DNA of 27,060 bases from Pleurocapsa sp. MO_226.B13 (GCA_030064795.1 JASJEI010000273.1:1-27060), one strand, 5' to 3'. Positions 8,044 through 18,420 are shown, counted from the stretch's first letter. The notes: a model not told the origin generated them from the sequence alone. Numbers and translations are program-made.

Positions 8044-9228
8044 ATGCAAGACGAAATTATAATAATTGGGGCTGGTATTGGTGGTTTAACCCTAGCTCGT
8101 GCTTTAGAACAAAAAGGGATTCATTTTCAACTATACGAGCAAGCAGATTCCTTTGAAGCTTTAGGATATGGGATTCAAGTAAGTCCTAATGTGGTGCGAG
8201 TGTTGCGTGAATTAGGTGTCGAAAAACAGTTAGAGAATGTCTCTCATCTTTGTCTGGGTTTTGAATTACGCTCTTTTAATTCAGACAAAGTTTTAGCAAA
8301 ATGGAAGCTCGATAACGATATACCTTATTATCAATGCCGACGGGCGGATTTACACCAGTTACTATTTAATTCGATTCAAGATAAAAATAGAATTCATTTC
8401 TCGCGACGTTTGGAGTCTTACGAAGAAAAGGATGACCGACTATCTCTTTACTGGCAAGATTCTGAACCGACAGCAGCAAAAGCATTGATAGCAGCAGATG
8501 GAGTTCATTCTATCGTCAGGCGATCGCTTTTTCCTCAACATCAAGCTCAATATGCTGGCTATGCTGCTTTTAGAGCAATTTTACCATTTCAAGATAAATA
8601 TCGTCCCTTATTGGCTAAAGCAACCGTCTGGATGGGAGAAAATCATCACGTCGTGGTATATCCTAATGGTAATCAACAGCAAGGAAAATCTTGGCTAAAC
8701 TTAGTATTAGTCGTCAAAGATCGAAACTGGAACGAGCAAGGTTGGACAATTCCTGCGGATAAAAAAGCAGTAGCTCGTGATTTTGCCAACAAATCTTCTT
8801 TGCTCAAGGAGATTTTAGAGGATACGATCGCCAGTCCCGAACCTTGCTTCAAATGGGGCTTATTTATCCATCAACCACTACCCTATTGGTCACAAGGTAA
8901 AGTAACATTATTGGGGGATTCCGCCCATCCAATGCTTCCCTTTCAAGCTCAAGGAGCAGCTATGGCAATAGAAGATGCTTATGTATTAGCAAAGTATCTA
9001 GCTAGTGAAAGGGATATAGAAAAAGCCTTTGTCAAGTATCAACAAGCCCGAATCAAACGCACAACAAAAGTACAGCAAGTATCTAGAAATAACGCTGATA
9101 TATTCCACGCTTCAGGAGCAAAAGCAGCTATCAGAAATTTCGCTTTGGGTTTAGTGTCGGCGACTATGCCTAATTTACTGAATAAAAAAACAGCTTGGAT
9201 TTATGATTACGATGCAAAGTTTAGCTAG
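8044..9228 (+). CDS. FAD-dependent monooxygenase (group A, salicylate-hydroxylase/UbiH-like)
   Basis: A 394-residue flavoprotein hydroxylase. The FAD-binding GAGIGG is at residues 9-14 of an N-terminal Rossmann fold (IIIIGAGIGGLTLARALE). The DG motif is AADGVHSIVRR (150-160) and the second FAD motif is GDSAHPMLPFQAQGAA (291-306). This order defines class A aromatic monooxygenases of the NahG/PhzS/UbiH/zeaxanthin-epoxidase group, which use NAD(P)H and O2. The substrate is not visible; an isoprenoid quinone, carotenoid or aromatic acid is possible. It sits between a MITE and the nif cluster with long gaps on both sides, so it is probably transcribed alone. No clear Shine-Dalgarno precedes the ATG. 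Confidence 0.85.
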   Translation: MQDEIIIIGAGIGGLTLARALEQKGIHFQLYEQADSFEALGYGIQVSPNVVRVLRELGVEKQLENVSHLCLGFELRSFNSDKVLAKWKLDNDIPYYQCRRADLHQLLFNSIQDKNRIHFSRRLESYEEKDDRLSLYWQDSEPTAAKALIAADGVHSIVRRSLFPQHQAQYAGYAAFRAILPFQDKYRPLLAKATVWMGENHHVVVYPNGNQQQGKSWLNLVLVVKDRNWNEQGWTIPADKKAVARDFANKSSLLKEILEDTIASPEPCFKWGLFIHQPLPYWSQGKVTLLGDSAHPMLPFQAQGAAMAIEDAYVLAKYLASERDIEKAFVKYQQARIKRTTKVQQVSRNNADIFHASGAKAAIRNFALGLVSATMPNLLNKKTAWIYDYDAKFS

Positions 9229-9812
9229 TTTTAGTTGGCGATCGCAATACTCATTAATAACGCCACGATCTGCAATCTTCTTTGTCAAGAGGCGATCGCC
9301 AAATCTTAATTTATGAGAAAACAGTTAAATTAGTTACAGAAATTAGATTTTTTTGTTATCTTGGTATCAGTCATTATTCATTGGTACTTAGAACCAATAA
9401 CAAAGAACAAAAAACAAAAGTCAAATTGAGTGCAAAAAATCTCGCCTCGAAGAAATCGCTGTAATTGCTATAAAAATTGGGATTGACCGCGATCGCTTTC
9501 GAGTAGAACAAATACCAGAGTCTTAAGAAATAAATACTAACCACCTATCGTTAAAATACCAGTACCCCCTACCCAGCAAAAAAATTTTCTCTTCATCAAC
9601 AAAGGGTTTCAAGGGTTGAGTACAGACTAAAAAATCCAATAAAACTAACCGAGTGCAAATTTTAGATTTGGCGAAAATCCGAATGATATAACTTTTATAA
9701 CGTCAAACGAACATTAGTCATCGGTCATTAGTTATAAGTCATTAGTTTTAATCGAAAACACAAAAGACGCATGACGAATGACAATTAACAAATCATTGCG
9801 GAATTCAATTCA
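9229..9812. other. Upstream region of nifB (candidate nif promoter region)
   Basis: 584 bp with no convincing gene. The nifB promoter is expected here. Visible elements are HIP1 sites, a tandem AAGGGTT motif (9602-9617), and heptamer-like GTCATTAG/GTTATAA repeats at about 9713-9750. No match to the NtcA consensus GTA-N8-TAC was found by eye. A 60-codon frame (9282-9464) has no supporting features. Confidence 0.5.
9602..9617 (+). promoter_or_regulatory. Tandem AAGGGTT motif upstream of nifB
   Basis: Two AAGGGTT heptamers start at 9602 and 9611 (9 bp apart), about 200 bp before the nifB ATG. A paired motif with near-helical spacing could be an activator site (for example for a CnfR-type regulator), but I cannot match it to a known consensus. 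Confidence 0.2.
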
Positions 9813-11243
9813 ATGTCACCAACTACCAGCACTACCCTAGCAACAAAATCTAAAACGAAAGCCAAGAAGTCTGATAAAGGCTGTGGTTGTAGTTCTAGTA
9901 AGCCTCAACAAACAATCGATCCAAAAATTCAAGAGAGAATCGAAAAACATCCCTGTTATAGCGAAGAAGCACACCATCACTATGCACGGATGCACGTCGC
10001 AGTTGCACCAGCTTGTAATATTCAGTGTAATTTTTGCAATCGCAAGTATGACTGTGCTAACGAAAGTCGTCCTGGGGTAGTAAGCGAACTTCTCACCCCC
10101 GAAGAAGCAGCGCACAAAGCATTGGTAATTGCTGGCAAAATTCCCCAAATGACAGTTTTGGGTATTGCTGGGCCTGGAGATCCTTTGGCAAATCCCAAAC
10201 AAACTTTTCGCACCTTTGAACTAGTAGCCGAGAAAGCACCAGATATTAAATTGTGCTTGTCTACTAATGGTTTGATGCTCCCCAACCACGTTGATAAGAT
10301 TAAAGAGCTAAATGTCGATCACGTCACCATGACTATTAATATGGTTGACCCCAAAGTAGGAGCAAAAATCTATCCTTGGGTGCGTTACAACCGCAAGCGT
10401 TGGAAAGGAGAAGAAGCAGCCCAGATCCTTCACGAACGTCAGATGGAAGGTATCCAGGCACTGCAAGAAAACGATATTCTCTGTAAAGTTAATTCAGTAA
10501 TGATTCCAGGGATTAACGACGAACACTTAGTAGAAGTAGATGAAGTGATTCGTTCCAAGGGGGCATTTCTCCACAATATAATGCCCTTAATCTCTGCACC
10601 CGAACACGGAACTTACTTTGGTTTAACAGGGCAAAGAGGCCCCACACCCAAAGAGTTAAAAGCCTTACAGGACAGTTGTTCGGGCAATATGAAAATGATG
10701 CGCCACTGTCGTCAGTGTCGTGCTGATGCGGTAGGTTTATTGGGTGAAGATCGTTCTCAGGAATTTACTAAAGAGAAGTTCTTGGAAATGACTCCCGAAT
10801 ACAACCTCGAAAAACGCCAAGAAGTCCACGCAGGTATCAAACAGGTTAAAGAAGCCATGCAAGCTGCCAAAGCAGAAAGAGCAGCGAAAAAACAGAAAAA
10901 AGCTGGCGAGAAAATCTTGGTTGCTGTTGCGACTAAAGGCGGTGGCGTAGTCAATCAACACTTCGGTCATGCTAAAGAATTCCAAATCTTTGAAGTTGAT
11001 GGCGTTGAAGCTAAATTTGTCGGACACCGCAAAGTAGACCACTACTGTCAGGGTGGTTACGGTGAAGAGGCGACTCTAGATAATATCATCGGTGCAATTA
11101 AAGATTGCAAAGCAGTACTAGCTTCCAAAATTGGCGACTGTCCTCAAGGAATGCTCCGAGAAGCTGGAGTAGAACCAGTCCAAGGTTACGACACTATTGA
11201 CAAGATCGCCTTGGAATATTACGAAAAGCAGTTCAAAGGATAA
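9813..11243 (+). CDS. nifB: NifB, radical SAM FeMo-cofactor biosynthesis protein
   Basis: A 476-residue two-domain protein that makes NifB-co, the [8Fe-9S-C] core of FeMo-co, from Fe-S clusters and SAM. The N-terminus carries GCGCSSS (residues 23-29), typical of NifB. The radical SAM CxxxCxxC is Cys68-Cys72-Cys75 in [16 protein letters not shown]. Downstream, [13 protein letters not shown] holds further cluster-binding Cys. The C-terminal domain (about 366-476) is NifX/NafY-like, with His383 in [11 protein letters not shown]. The length is normal for the fused form. It is the first nif gene in the window and probably opens the operon. No strong Shine-Dalgarno is seen. Its last codons and stop fall in a short sequence (CAAAGGATAAA) that recurs in the downstream repeat. 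Confidence 0.97.
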   Translation: MSPTTSTTLATKSKTKAKKSDKGCGCSSSKPQQTIDPKIQERIEKHPCYSEEAHHHYARMHVAVAPACNIQCNFCNRKYDCANESRPGVVSELLTPEEAAHKALVIAGKIPQMTVLGIAGPGDPLANPKQTFRTFELVAEKAPDIKLCLSTNGLMLPNHVDKIKELNVDHVTMTINMVDPKVGAKIYPWVRYNRKRWKGEEAAQILHERQMEGIQALQENDILCKVNSVMIPGINDEHLVEVDEVIRSKGAFLHNIMPLISAPEHGTYFGLTGQRGPTPKELKALQDSCSGNMKMMRHCRQCRADAVGLLGEDRSQEFTKEKFLEMTPEYNLEKRQEVHAGIKQVKEAMQAAKAERAAKKQKKAGEKILVAVATKGGGVVNQHFGHAKEFQIFEVDGVEAKFVGHRKVDHYCQGGYGEEATLDNIIGAIKDCKAVLASKIGDCPQGMLREAGVEPVQGYDTIDKIALEYYEKQFKG

Positions 11244-11250
11244 AACCGTA

Positions 11251-11402
11251 GCCGTAGGGTGGGCAAAACAATACAGTTTGTGATTTGTAGAGCAATAAAC
11301 TATTGCCCACCAATTCAAAGAATAAAGCCGTAGGGTGGGCAAAATAATACACTTTCTGACTTGTAGAGCAATAAACTATTGCCCACCAATTTAAAGGATA
11401 AA
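11251..11402. repeat. 76-bp tandem repeat (two copies) in the nifB-nifS gap
   Basis: Copy 1 (11251-11326) and copy 2 (11327-11402) are nearly identical. Each starts GCCGTAGGGTGGGCAAAA and includes TTGTAGAGCAATAAACTA, then TTGCCCACCAAT and AAAG(A/G)ATAAA. Within each unit GGTGGGCAA can pair with TTGCCCACC, so each forms a hairpin with a loop of about 37 nt. A partial third tail (CCCACCAG...AATAAAGGA) is at 11431-11454. The usual cyanobacterial gene here, fdxN, is absent. Confidence 0.85.
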
Positions 11403-11407
11403 GGACT

Positions 11408-11430
11408 AGTCATTAGTCATTGGTTATTAG
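11408..11430. repeat. Heptamer repeats (AGTCATT) before nifS
   Basis: AGTCATT twice, then GGTTATT, in 7-bp phase. It belongs to the same heptamer family as the arrays at 25201 and 26095. Confidence 0.6.
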
Positions 11431-11462
11431 CCCACCAGTTCCAAGAATAAAGGACAAAAATC

Positions 11463-12665
11463 ATGACAGACACTATTTATCTTGATAATAATGCCACCAC
11501 GAAAATAGATGAAGATGTCTTAGCAGCAATGTTACCTTATCTGAGCATCTATTACGGCAACCCTTCGAGTATGCACACTTTTGGCGGACAAGTTGGTAAA
11601 GCAGTTCGTCAAGCTAGAAACCAAGTAGCCTCACTATTGGGTGCAGAAGATTCAGAAATTATCTTTACCAGTTGCGGTACTGAAGGAGACAATGCAGCGA
11701 TTATGGCTGCACTCAAAGCTCAACCCAACAAAAAACATATTATTACTACCGAAGTCGAACATCCTGCGATTTTAAATCTTTGTCGCCGACTAGAAAGAGA
11801 TGGTTACACTGTTACTTATCTTTCAGTTAATAGTAAAGGACAGATCGATTTTGACGAGCTAGAAGCTGCTTTAACTGGCAATACCGCAGTAGTTTCTGTG
11901 ATGTATGCCAACAACGAAACTGGCGTTATTTTCCCCGTCGAACAAATCGGGCAAATAGTTAAAGAATACGGCGCGATCTTTCATGTTGATGCAGTACAAG
12001 CAGTAGGGAAAATTCCCCTCAATATGAAAACCAGCACCATCGATCTGTTGACTCTTTCTGGTCATAAAATCCACGCTCCCAAAGGCATTGGTGCTTTATA
12101 TGTGCGTAAAGGTGTGAGATTCCGTCCTTTATTAATTGGCGGACATCAAGAAAGAGGACGTAGAGGGGGAACTGAAAACGTAGCGGGTATAGTTGCGTTA
12201 GGTAAAGCTGCCGAATTAGCCCAAGAACATTTAGCCAACATCAGTTGGGAAAAAAGTTTAAGAGATAAACTCGAACAAGGTATTCTCAATATTATTCCCA
12301 ATACCGCAGTTAATGGCGATCCAGTTAATAGACTGCCCAACACTACTAACATTGGTTTTAAATATATCGAAGGCGAAGCAATTTTACTTTCTCTCGACCA
12401 ATTTGGCATCTGTGCTTCTTCTGGTTCGGCTTGTACCTCTGGTTCTTTAGAACCTTCTCATGTACTCAGAGCTTTAGGATTACCTTATAGTGTACTGCAT
12501 GGTTCGATCCGCTTTAGCCTATCTCGTTTCACTACTGAAGCAGAAATCGATCGCGTTTTAGAAGTTCTTCCAGACATCATCAACCGCCTGCGCGAACTTT
12601 CCCCCTTCAACAGCGATGATGCAGATTGGCTCAAAGAACAAGAAGAAGCCGTACTCGCTAAATAG
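11463..12665 (+). CDS. nifS: NifS, nitrogenase cysteine desulfurase
   Basis: A 400-residue PLP enzyme that removes sulfur from cysteine and hands it to NifU for nitrogenase clusters. The PLP lysine is Lys202 in TLSGHKIHAPKG. Asp176 and the stacking His100 (TEVEH) are in place. The active-site cysteine is Cys324 in SSGSACTSGSLEPSHV, which marks the NifS/IscS class. The N-terminal IYLDNNATTK is typical. An AAGGAC lies upstream of the ATG. It is between nifB and nifU, as in other cyanobacterial clusters. The final G of its TAG stop is also the first base of the GTA-GGGC inverted repeat that follows. Confidence 0.96.
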   Translation: MTDTIYLDNNATTKIDEDVLAAMLPYLSIYYGNPSSMHTFGGQVGKAVRQARNQVASLLGAEDSEIIFTSCGTEGDNAAIMAALKAQPNKKHIITTEVEHPAILNLCRRLERDGYTVTYLSVNSKGQIDFDELEAALTGNTAVVSVMYANNETGVIFPVEQIGQIVKEYGAIFHVDAVQAVGKIPLNMKTSTIDLLTLSGHKIHAPKGIGALYVRKGVRFRPLLIGGHQERGRRGGTENVAGIVALGKAAELAQEHLANISWEKSLRDKLEQGILNIIPNTAVNGDPVNRLPNTTNIGFKYIEGEAILLSLDQFGICASSGSACTSGSLEPSHVLRALGLPYSVLHGSIRFSLSRFTTEAEIDRVLEVLPDIINRLRELSPFNSDDADWLKEQEEAVLAK

Positions 12666-12716
12666 TAAGGGCGGTTCGCGTTCGCGTAGCGTTTCCGAAG
12701 GAAATACCGCCCCTAC
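12665..12716. repeat. GTA-GGGCGG...CCGCCCC-TAC inverted repeat after nifS
   Basis: GTAAGGGCGGT pairs with ACCGCCCCTAC with one bulge. The internal part, TTCGCGTTCGCGTAGCGTTT, is GC-rich and itself partly self-complementary. It overlaps the last base of the nifS stop codon. Confidence 0.75.
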
Positions 12717-12729
12717 GGAAAAATTGATA

Positions 12730-12762
12730 ACTACTAACTACTAACTACTAACTACTAACTAA
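12730..12762. repeat. Heptamer array (ACTACTA)4 before nifU
   Basis: Four perfect ACTACTA units plus ACTAA, ending 4 bp before the nifU ATG. The array occupies the place of the ribosome binding site, and no Shine-Dalgarno is seen apart from a weak AAGAAA. Confidence 0.85.
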
Positions 12763-12766
12763 GAAA

Positions 12767-13684
12767 ATGTGGGACTATACAGATAAAGTAATGGAACACT
12801 TCCATAATCCCCGCAATCAAGGCAAGATTACGGAGAAGCAGGAAGGAGAAGAAATTGTTACAGGAGAAGTAGGCAGTATTGCCTGTGGAGATGCTCTCAA
12901 ACTCCACCTTAAAATCGATGAGACGACTCAAACCATTAAAGATGCGACTTTTCAGACCTTTGGTTGTGCTAGTGCGATCGCTTCTTCTTCGGCCCTCACT
13001 GAATTACTCAAAGGTAGAAAAGTCGATGAAGCGATGAAGCTAACTAACAAAGAAATTGCCGAATCTCTCGGTGGTTTACCCGAAGAGAAAATGCACTGTT
13101 CGGTAATGGGACAAGAAGCTTTAGAAGCTGCGATCTATAACTATAAGGGCATTCCCCTCGACGACCATGAAGAAGATGAAGGAAATCTTATATGTCGCTG
13201 TTTTGGTGTCTCTGATACAAAAATCAAAAGAATTATTCGCGAGAATGATCTTACAACCGCAGAACAAGTTACTAACTATGTTAAAGCGGGTGGCGGATGC
13301 AGTTCGTGTTTACCAGATATCGACGATCTGCTCGATGAAATTTCCACAGAGAAAGAAAAAAGCGTGGCGGTGGCAACACAAGTTTGGGAGGACAATAATC
13401 CACCTATCGCACCAACAGCAACAACAACCGCTCAAACTACAAGACCTCTAACTAACCTACAAAAGATTACCTTAATTCAAAAAGTAATTGACCAAGAAAT
13501 CCGACCAGTCCTAGCCGAAGACGGCGGTGATATGGAGTTATTCGACGTAGAAGGAGATGTCGTTAAAGTTATCCTCAAAGGTGCTTGTAGCGGTTGTGCT
13601 TCTTCCACAGAAACTTTAAAACTAGCCATTGAAGCCACTCTTAAAGATCGAGTATTGCCCACACTAATTGTCGAATCAGTCTAG
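12767..13684 (+). CDS. nifU: NifU, Fe-S cluster assembly scaffold
   Basis: A 305-residue three-domain scaffold on which NifS-derived sulfur and iron form [2Fe-2S] and [4Fe-4S] clusters for NifH and NifB. The N-terminal IscU-like domain (1-130) has Cys40 (in IACGDAL), Cys67 and Cys111. The central BFD-like permanent [2Fe-2S] domain has Cys143 and Cys145 (ICRCFGV) with Cys178 and Cys181 (GGCSSCLPD). A Thr/Pro/Gln-rich linker (about 205-230) leads to the C-terminal Nfu domain, with Cys274 and Cys277 in GACSGCASS. All expected cysteines are present and the length is normal. It is 101 bp after nifS. Confidence 0.97.
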   Translation: MWDYTDKVMEHFHNPRNQGKITEKQEGEEIVTGEVGSIACGDALKLHLKIDETTQTIKDATFQTFGCASAIASSSALTELLKGRKVDEAMKLTNKEIAESLGGLPEEKMHCSVMGQEALEAAIYNYKGIPLDDHEEDEGNLICRCFGVSDTKIKRIIRENDLTTAEQVTNYVKAGGGCSSCLPDIDDLLDEISTEKEKSVAVATQVWEDNNPPIAPTATTTAQTTRPLTNLQKITLIQKVIDQEIRPVLAEDGGDMELFDVEGDVVKVILKGACSGCASSTETLKLAIEATLKDRVLPTLIVESV

Positions 13685-13714
13685 ATAAAAGGATGTCCTA
13701 AAGGATACACCTGC

Positions 13715-13735
13715 GGATAAAGGATAAAGGATGAA
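13715..13735. repeat. Heptamer repeats (GGATAAA)
   Basis: GGATAAA, GGATAAA, GGATGAA in 7-bp phase shortly after nifU. Another AAAGGAT lies at about 13700. Confidence 0.6.
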
Positions 13736-14049
13736 TTATGAATATATAAATAATTAGTTCTGATTTTCCCTAAATCCCCACATCCCTAAACCCCTATTCC
13801 CCAAAATAAAATGTACACTTCCAACCCTAACCACAACGGAGAGCGATCGCCCCCGTGAGGCATAGTTCCCATCAGGATTAGAGATTAGTAAACCAAAGAG
13901 ATTAATAGTTCGCAGGGAACGGAATTTCCCAATCAAATCACTAAATTACTAATTATCTTGGGCCTGGTTGCGATCGATAATCCTTTACTTCATAGACTCA
14001 CTTCCTTTTGTACTCTATATTTTCAGCACTCATTTCCTCCAAGCTCGAA

Positions 14050-14096
14050 AACCCTCAAATATTTTAGATGACCGCAACACATGAGAATTGAGGGTT
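14050..14096 (+). promoter_or_regulatory. Inverted repeat in the nifH upstream region
   Basis: AACCCTCAA (14050-14058) and TTGAGGGTT (14088-14096) are perfect complements separated by 29 nt, 120 bp before the nifH ATG. It could be a leader hairpin or a pair of operator half-sites. The right arm runs straight into the second copy of the TTCGCAGG-type repeat. Confidence 0.4.
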
Positions 14097-14204
14097 CGCA
14101 GGAACGAAATTCCCCAAAATAAAGTTTGCAAGACTCTACAAGTTCTTGTTTTGTGGCATCTAAAATTCGTTTTTTCCTATTTCCATTAACCTCTAATAAT
14201 TTAA

Positions 14205-15095
<891 letters not shown>

Positions 15096-15124
15096 TTTCA
15101 GTTACTAACTGCTCACTAATCATT

Positions 15125-15152
15125 GTAAGGGCGAACGGTCGTTCGCCCCTAC
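15125..15152 (+). repeat. GTA-GGGCGAAC hairpin repeat between nifH and nifD
   Basis: GTAAGGGCGAAC, loop GGTC, then GTTCGCCCCTAC. The core stem of 8 GC-rich pairs is perfect and extends through the GTA/TAC ends over one bulged pair. The same 28-bp repeat, differing by one base, lies after nifK (18421-18448). There is no T run, so it is not a simple intrinsic terminator; a 3' stabilising hairpin for nifH mRNA is plausible. Confidence 0.85.
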
Positions 15153-15178
15153 TAGAAACCTAAAAAGGGGAGAATACC

Positions 15179-16624
15179 ATGACTACTGTCGAAGATAACA
15201 AAGAACTGATTAAAGAGGTACTAGAAGCCTATCCAGACAAGGCGGTTAAAAAACGTTCCAAGCACCTCGGCGTATACGAAGAAGGTAATTCTGATTGTGG
15301 CGTAAAATCGAATAAAAAATCCGTTCCTGGGGTCATGACCACTCGTGGTTGTGCTTATGCGGGAGCAAAAGGGGTAGTTTGGGGCCCTGTCAAAGATATG
15401 ATTCATATCTCCCATGGCCCTGTAGGTTGTGGTTACTATTCTTGGTCTGGTCGTCGTAACTATTACATCGGAACAACTGGAGTCGATACCTTCGGTACAA
15501 TGCAGTTTACTTCCGATTTCCAAGAAAGAGATATTGTTTTTGGCGGAGACAAAAAACTAGCCAAACTAATTGACGAATTAGAAATTCTATTCCCTCTAAG
15601 CCAAGGAACTACCATTGAATCTGAATGCCCCATCGGTCTAATTGGGGATGACATTGAAGCTGTTGCCAGACAAAAAGCGAAAGAAACTGAAAAACCAGTA
15701 GTTCCAGTACGTTGCGAAGGCTTCAGAGGAGTTTCTCAATCTTTAGGACACCACATTGCTAACGATACAGTTCGTGACTGGGTACTACCCAAAGCTGATG
15801 AATATCGCAAACTGCCCGAAGGATTTGAGCCAAGTCCTTATGATGTCAATATCATCGGAGACTACAACATCGGTGGTGATGCTTGGCCCAGCAGAATGCT
15901 ACTCGAAGCGATCGGTTTAAGAGTTATCAGTCAATTCTCTGGGGATGGGTCATTCAACGAAACGGTAATGACTCCCTTAGCCAAATTAAATCTAATCCAC
16001 TGTTATCGGTCGATGAACTACATCTGCCGTCACATGGAAGAAAAATACGGTATCGGCTGGTTAGAATACAATTTCTTTGGTCCTTCTCAAATTGCCAAGT
16101 CTCTACGTAAAATTGCAGCGCAGTTTGACGAAACCATTCAGGAAAATGCCGAAAAAGTGATTGCTCAATATCAAAAAGATATGGATGCAATTATCGAGCA
16201 GTATCGTCCTCGTCTAGAAGGTAAAACCGTGATGATGATGGTTGGTGGCTTGCGCCCCCGTCACGTAATTCCAGCTTTTGAAGACTTGGGTATGAAGGTG
16301 ATCGGTACTGGCTATGAATTTGGTCATGGTGATGACTACAAACGCACCGCTGATTATGTCAAGGATGGCACAATCATTTATGACGATGTTAGTGGTCATG
16401 AATTTGAAGCATTTGCTAAAGAGCTAAATCCTGACTTAATTGCCGCAGGAATCAAAGAAAAATACGTCTTCCAGAAAATGGCTCTGCCCTTCCGTCAGAT
16501 GCACTCCTGGGATTACTCAGGTCCTTATCACGGCTATCATGGCTTTGCTGTCTTCGCTCGCGACATGGATTTGGCAATCAACAACCCCACCTGGAGTTTA
16601 ATTGAAAATCCTTGGGACAAATAA
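15179..16624 (+). CDS. nifD: NifD, nitrogenase MoFe protein alpha subunit
   Basis: A 481-residue catalytic subunit that binds FeMo-co and shares the P-cluster with NifK. The P-cluster ligands are Cys58 (TRGCAYAG), Cys84 ([10 protein letters not shown]) and Cys150 ([11 protein letters not shown]). The FeMo-co ligands are Cys275 ([11 protein letters not shown]) and His442 ([13 protein letters not shown]). The His pair in [11 protein letters not shown], needed for substrate reduction, is present. The gene is contiguous, so there is no nifD excision element. A strong AGGGGAGA precedes the ATG. A homocitrate synthase (nifV) is not in this window. Confidence 0.98.
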   Translation: MTTVEDNKELIKEVLEAYPDKAVKKRSKHLGVYEEGNSDCGVKSNKKSVPGVMTTRGCAYAGAKGVVWGPVKDMIHISHGPVGCGYYSWSGRRNYYIGTTGVDTFGTMQFTSDFQERDIVFGGDKKLAKLIDELEILFPLSQGTTIESECPIGLIGDDIEAVARQKAKETEKPVVPVRCEGFRGVSQSLGHHIANDTVRDWVLPKADEYRKLPEGFEPSPYDVNIIGDYNIGGDAWPSRMLLEAIGLRVISQFSGDGSFNETVMTPLAKLNLIHCYRSMNYICRHMEEKYGIGWLEYNFFGPSQIAKSLRKIAAQFDETIQENAEKVIAQYQKDMDAIIEQYRPRLEGKTVMMMVGGLRPRHVIPAFEDLGMKVIGTGYEFGHGDDYKRTADYVKDGTIIYDDVSGHEFEAFAKELNPDLIAAGIKEKYVFQKMALPFRQMHSWDYSGPYHGYHGFAVFARDMDLAINNPTWSLIENPWDK

Positions 16625-16628
16625 ACAA

Positions 16629-16656
16629 TTGTTAGTCGTTAGTCGTTAGTTGTTAG
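16629..16656. repeat. Heptamer repeats (TTGTTAG/TCGTTAG) after nifD
   Basis: Units TTGTTAG, TCGTTAG, TCGTTAG, TTGTTAG follow in 7-bp phase from 5 bp after the nifD stop. Confidence 0.75.
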
Positions 16657-16705
16657 TTGGTCATATGAACTAGAAAAGCAAACAACAAATGACTAATGAC
16701 AAAGC

Positions 16706-16748
16706 GGTGCGACCCCGCGTCGTCCGAAGGCGCAAGGGAATGCGCACC
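16706..16748. repeat. Imperfect inverted repeat between nifD and nifK
   Basis: GGTGCG (16706-16711) and CGCACC (16743-16748) enclose a GC-rich interior (CGCGTCGTCCGAAGGCGCAA). The ends differ from the GTA...TAC type, but the interior resembles those of the long repeats at 12665 and 26589. Confidence 0.5.
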
Positions 16749-16806
16749 AAGACAGAACAAAATACAAACCAACAATCAATCGTATTATCTTCAAAGGTAG
16801 AGCGTC

Positions 16807-18402
16807 ATGACTGAGAACACTACAACTACAAACAATCCAACCCCTCCCGAAAATTTAACCCCTCCTGTGGTTTCAGAACCAGGTAAGATTCAAGACCACT
16901 TCGATCTATTTCAAACCGATCCCTATCAAGATACATTTGAATTTAAACGTCTGTTTGAAGGCGCACACAGTAAAGAAAAAGTTGCTGAAGTCGCCGAATG
17001 GACAAAAACTTGGGATTATCGCGAGAAAAACTTTGCCCGTGAAGCCTTGACCGTTAACCCAGCAAAAGCTTGCCAGCCTTTAGGTTCTCTTTTTGTAGCC
17101 GCAGGTTTTGAAGGAACTTTACCCTACTCTCACGGTTCCCAAGGTTGTGTGGCTTACTTCCGTACTCACTTAACCCGTAATTTTAAAGAGCCTTTCCAAG
17201 CTGTTTCTTCCTCTATGACTGAGGATGCAGCAGTATTTGGCGGACTCAACAATATGGTAGATGGGTTGGCAAACTCCTATCAACTATATAAGCCCAAAAT
17301 GATTGCCCTCTGTACTACCTGTATGGCGGAGGTAATTGGAGATGACTTGGGTGCATTTATTCAAACCTCGAAAAATAAAGGCTCAGTCCCTGAAGATTTC
17401 CCCGTTCCCTACGCTCATACTCCTAGCTTTGTCGGTTCTCATATCACTGGTTACGACAATATGCTCAAGGGTATTCTAGAGTGCTTAACAGAAGGTAAAA
17501 AAGCAGAAACTACTAACGGTAAGTATAACTTTAACCTGGGCTTCGATGCTTATATTGGTAATATCCGCGAACTAAAACGCATTCTTCAATTATTCGATAT
17601 TGACTACACCATTCTTTCCGATAATGCGGATTCATTTGATGCTCCCAACACTGGCGAGTTCAAAATGTATAATGGTCTAACCAAACTGGAAGACGCTGCT
17701 GATTCGATTAATGCAGAAGGTTCTTTCTTCTTCCAAAAATACACTACTCCCAAAACTCAAGAGTGGATTGAAAAAGAATCGGGTCAATCAACCTATAATT
17801 TCCGTCCCTTCGGTATCAAAGGTACTGATGAATTCCTCAGCAAGCTATCCGAACTAACTGGTAAACCCGTTCCTCAAGAATTAGTGGAAGAAAGAGGTCG
17901 TGCGGTTGATGCCATGACTGACTCCCAAGCTTGGATTCACGGTAAACGTATTGCTCTTTACGGCGATCCCGACCATGTATTTGGTTTGGTTAACTTCTTA
18001 CTCGAATTAGGTGCAGAACCAGTTCACATCCTCGTTACCAATAGCAATGCAGATTTTGAAGCAGAACTGCAAGCTGTATTGGATGCAAGCCCCTACGGTC
18101 AAAATTCCACTATCTGGGGCAAAAAAGACCTCTGGCACTTACGCAGCCTTATGTTTACCGAACCAGTTGACCTCTTAATCGGTAACTCCTACGGTAAATA
18201 TCTCTGGCGCGACACCCATACTCCTTTAGTTCGCATTGGCTATCCGATCTTCGATCGCCACCATATGCACCGCTATGAAACCTTGGGTTACAAAGGCGCG
18301 CTCAACCTCCATAACTGGATTATTAACACTATCCTCGACGAACTCGATCGCCAGACTATCATTCCTGCTAAAACTGATATTTCTTTCGATCTGATTCGTT
18401 AA
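16807..18402 (+). CDS. nifK: NifK, nitrogenase MoFe protein beta subunit
   Basis: A 531-residue subunit that forms the alpha2-beta2 MoFe protein with NifD and supplies the other P-cluster ligands: Cys89 (KACQPLGS), Cys114 (GSQGCVAYF) and Cys172 (CTTCMAEVIGDD). A Thr/Pro/Asn-rich leader of about 25 residues precedes the conserved part. The C-terminal SFDLIR is the usual end. A Shine-Dalgarno-like AAAGGTAGAG precedes the ATG. It lies 182 bp after nifD and is followed by the same hairpin repeat that follows nifH. Confidence 0.98.
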   Translation: MTENTTTTNNPTPPENLTPPVVSEPGKIQDHFDLFQTDPYQDTFEFKRLFEGAHSKEKVAEVAEWTKTWDYREKNFAREALTVNPAKACQPLGSLFVAAGFEGTLPYSHGSQGCVAYFRTHLTRNFKEPFQAVSSSMTEDAAVFGGLNNMVDGLANSYQLYKPKMIALCTTCMAEVIGDDLGAFIQTSKNKGSVPEDFPVPYAHTPSFVGSHITGYDNMLKGILECLTEGKKAETTNGKYNFNLGFDAYIGNIRELKRILQLFDIDYTILSDNADSFDAPNTGEFKMYNGLTKLEDAADSINAEGSFFFQKYTTPKTQEWIEKESGQSTYNFRPFGIKGTDEFLSKLSELTGKPVPQELVEERGRAVDAMTDSQAWIHGKRIALYGDPDHVFGLVNFLLELGAEPVHILVTNSNADFEAELQAVLDASPYGQNSTIWGKKDLWHLRSLMFTEPVDLLIGNSYGKYLWRDTHTPLVRIGYPIFDRHHMHRYETLGYKGALNLHNWIINTILDELDRQTIIPAKTDISFDLIR

Positions 18403-18420
18403 TGAACAAATTACCACTCT

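Noticed and set aside
9282..9464. 60-codon ORF upstream of nifB
   Set aside because: It has a biased, low-complexity translation, no ribosome site and no family features; treated as non-coding.
9837..10202. 121-codon minus-strand ORF inside nifB
   Set aside because: It is antisense to the radical SAM domain of nifB and its translation has no family features; the nifB frame explains the sequence.
15125..15152. Hairpin after nifH as an intrinsic terminator
   Set aside because: The stem is strong but no T run follows, and nifD must be co-expressed; it is called a repeat or possible mRNA-stabilising hairpin instead.
15179..16624. Excision element in nifD
   Set aside because: The nifD frame is continuous with all ligands in place and there is no recombinase gene in the cluster.
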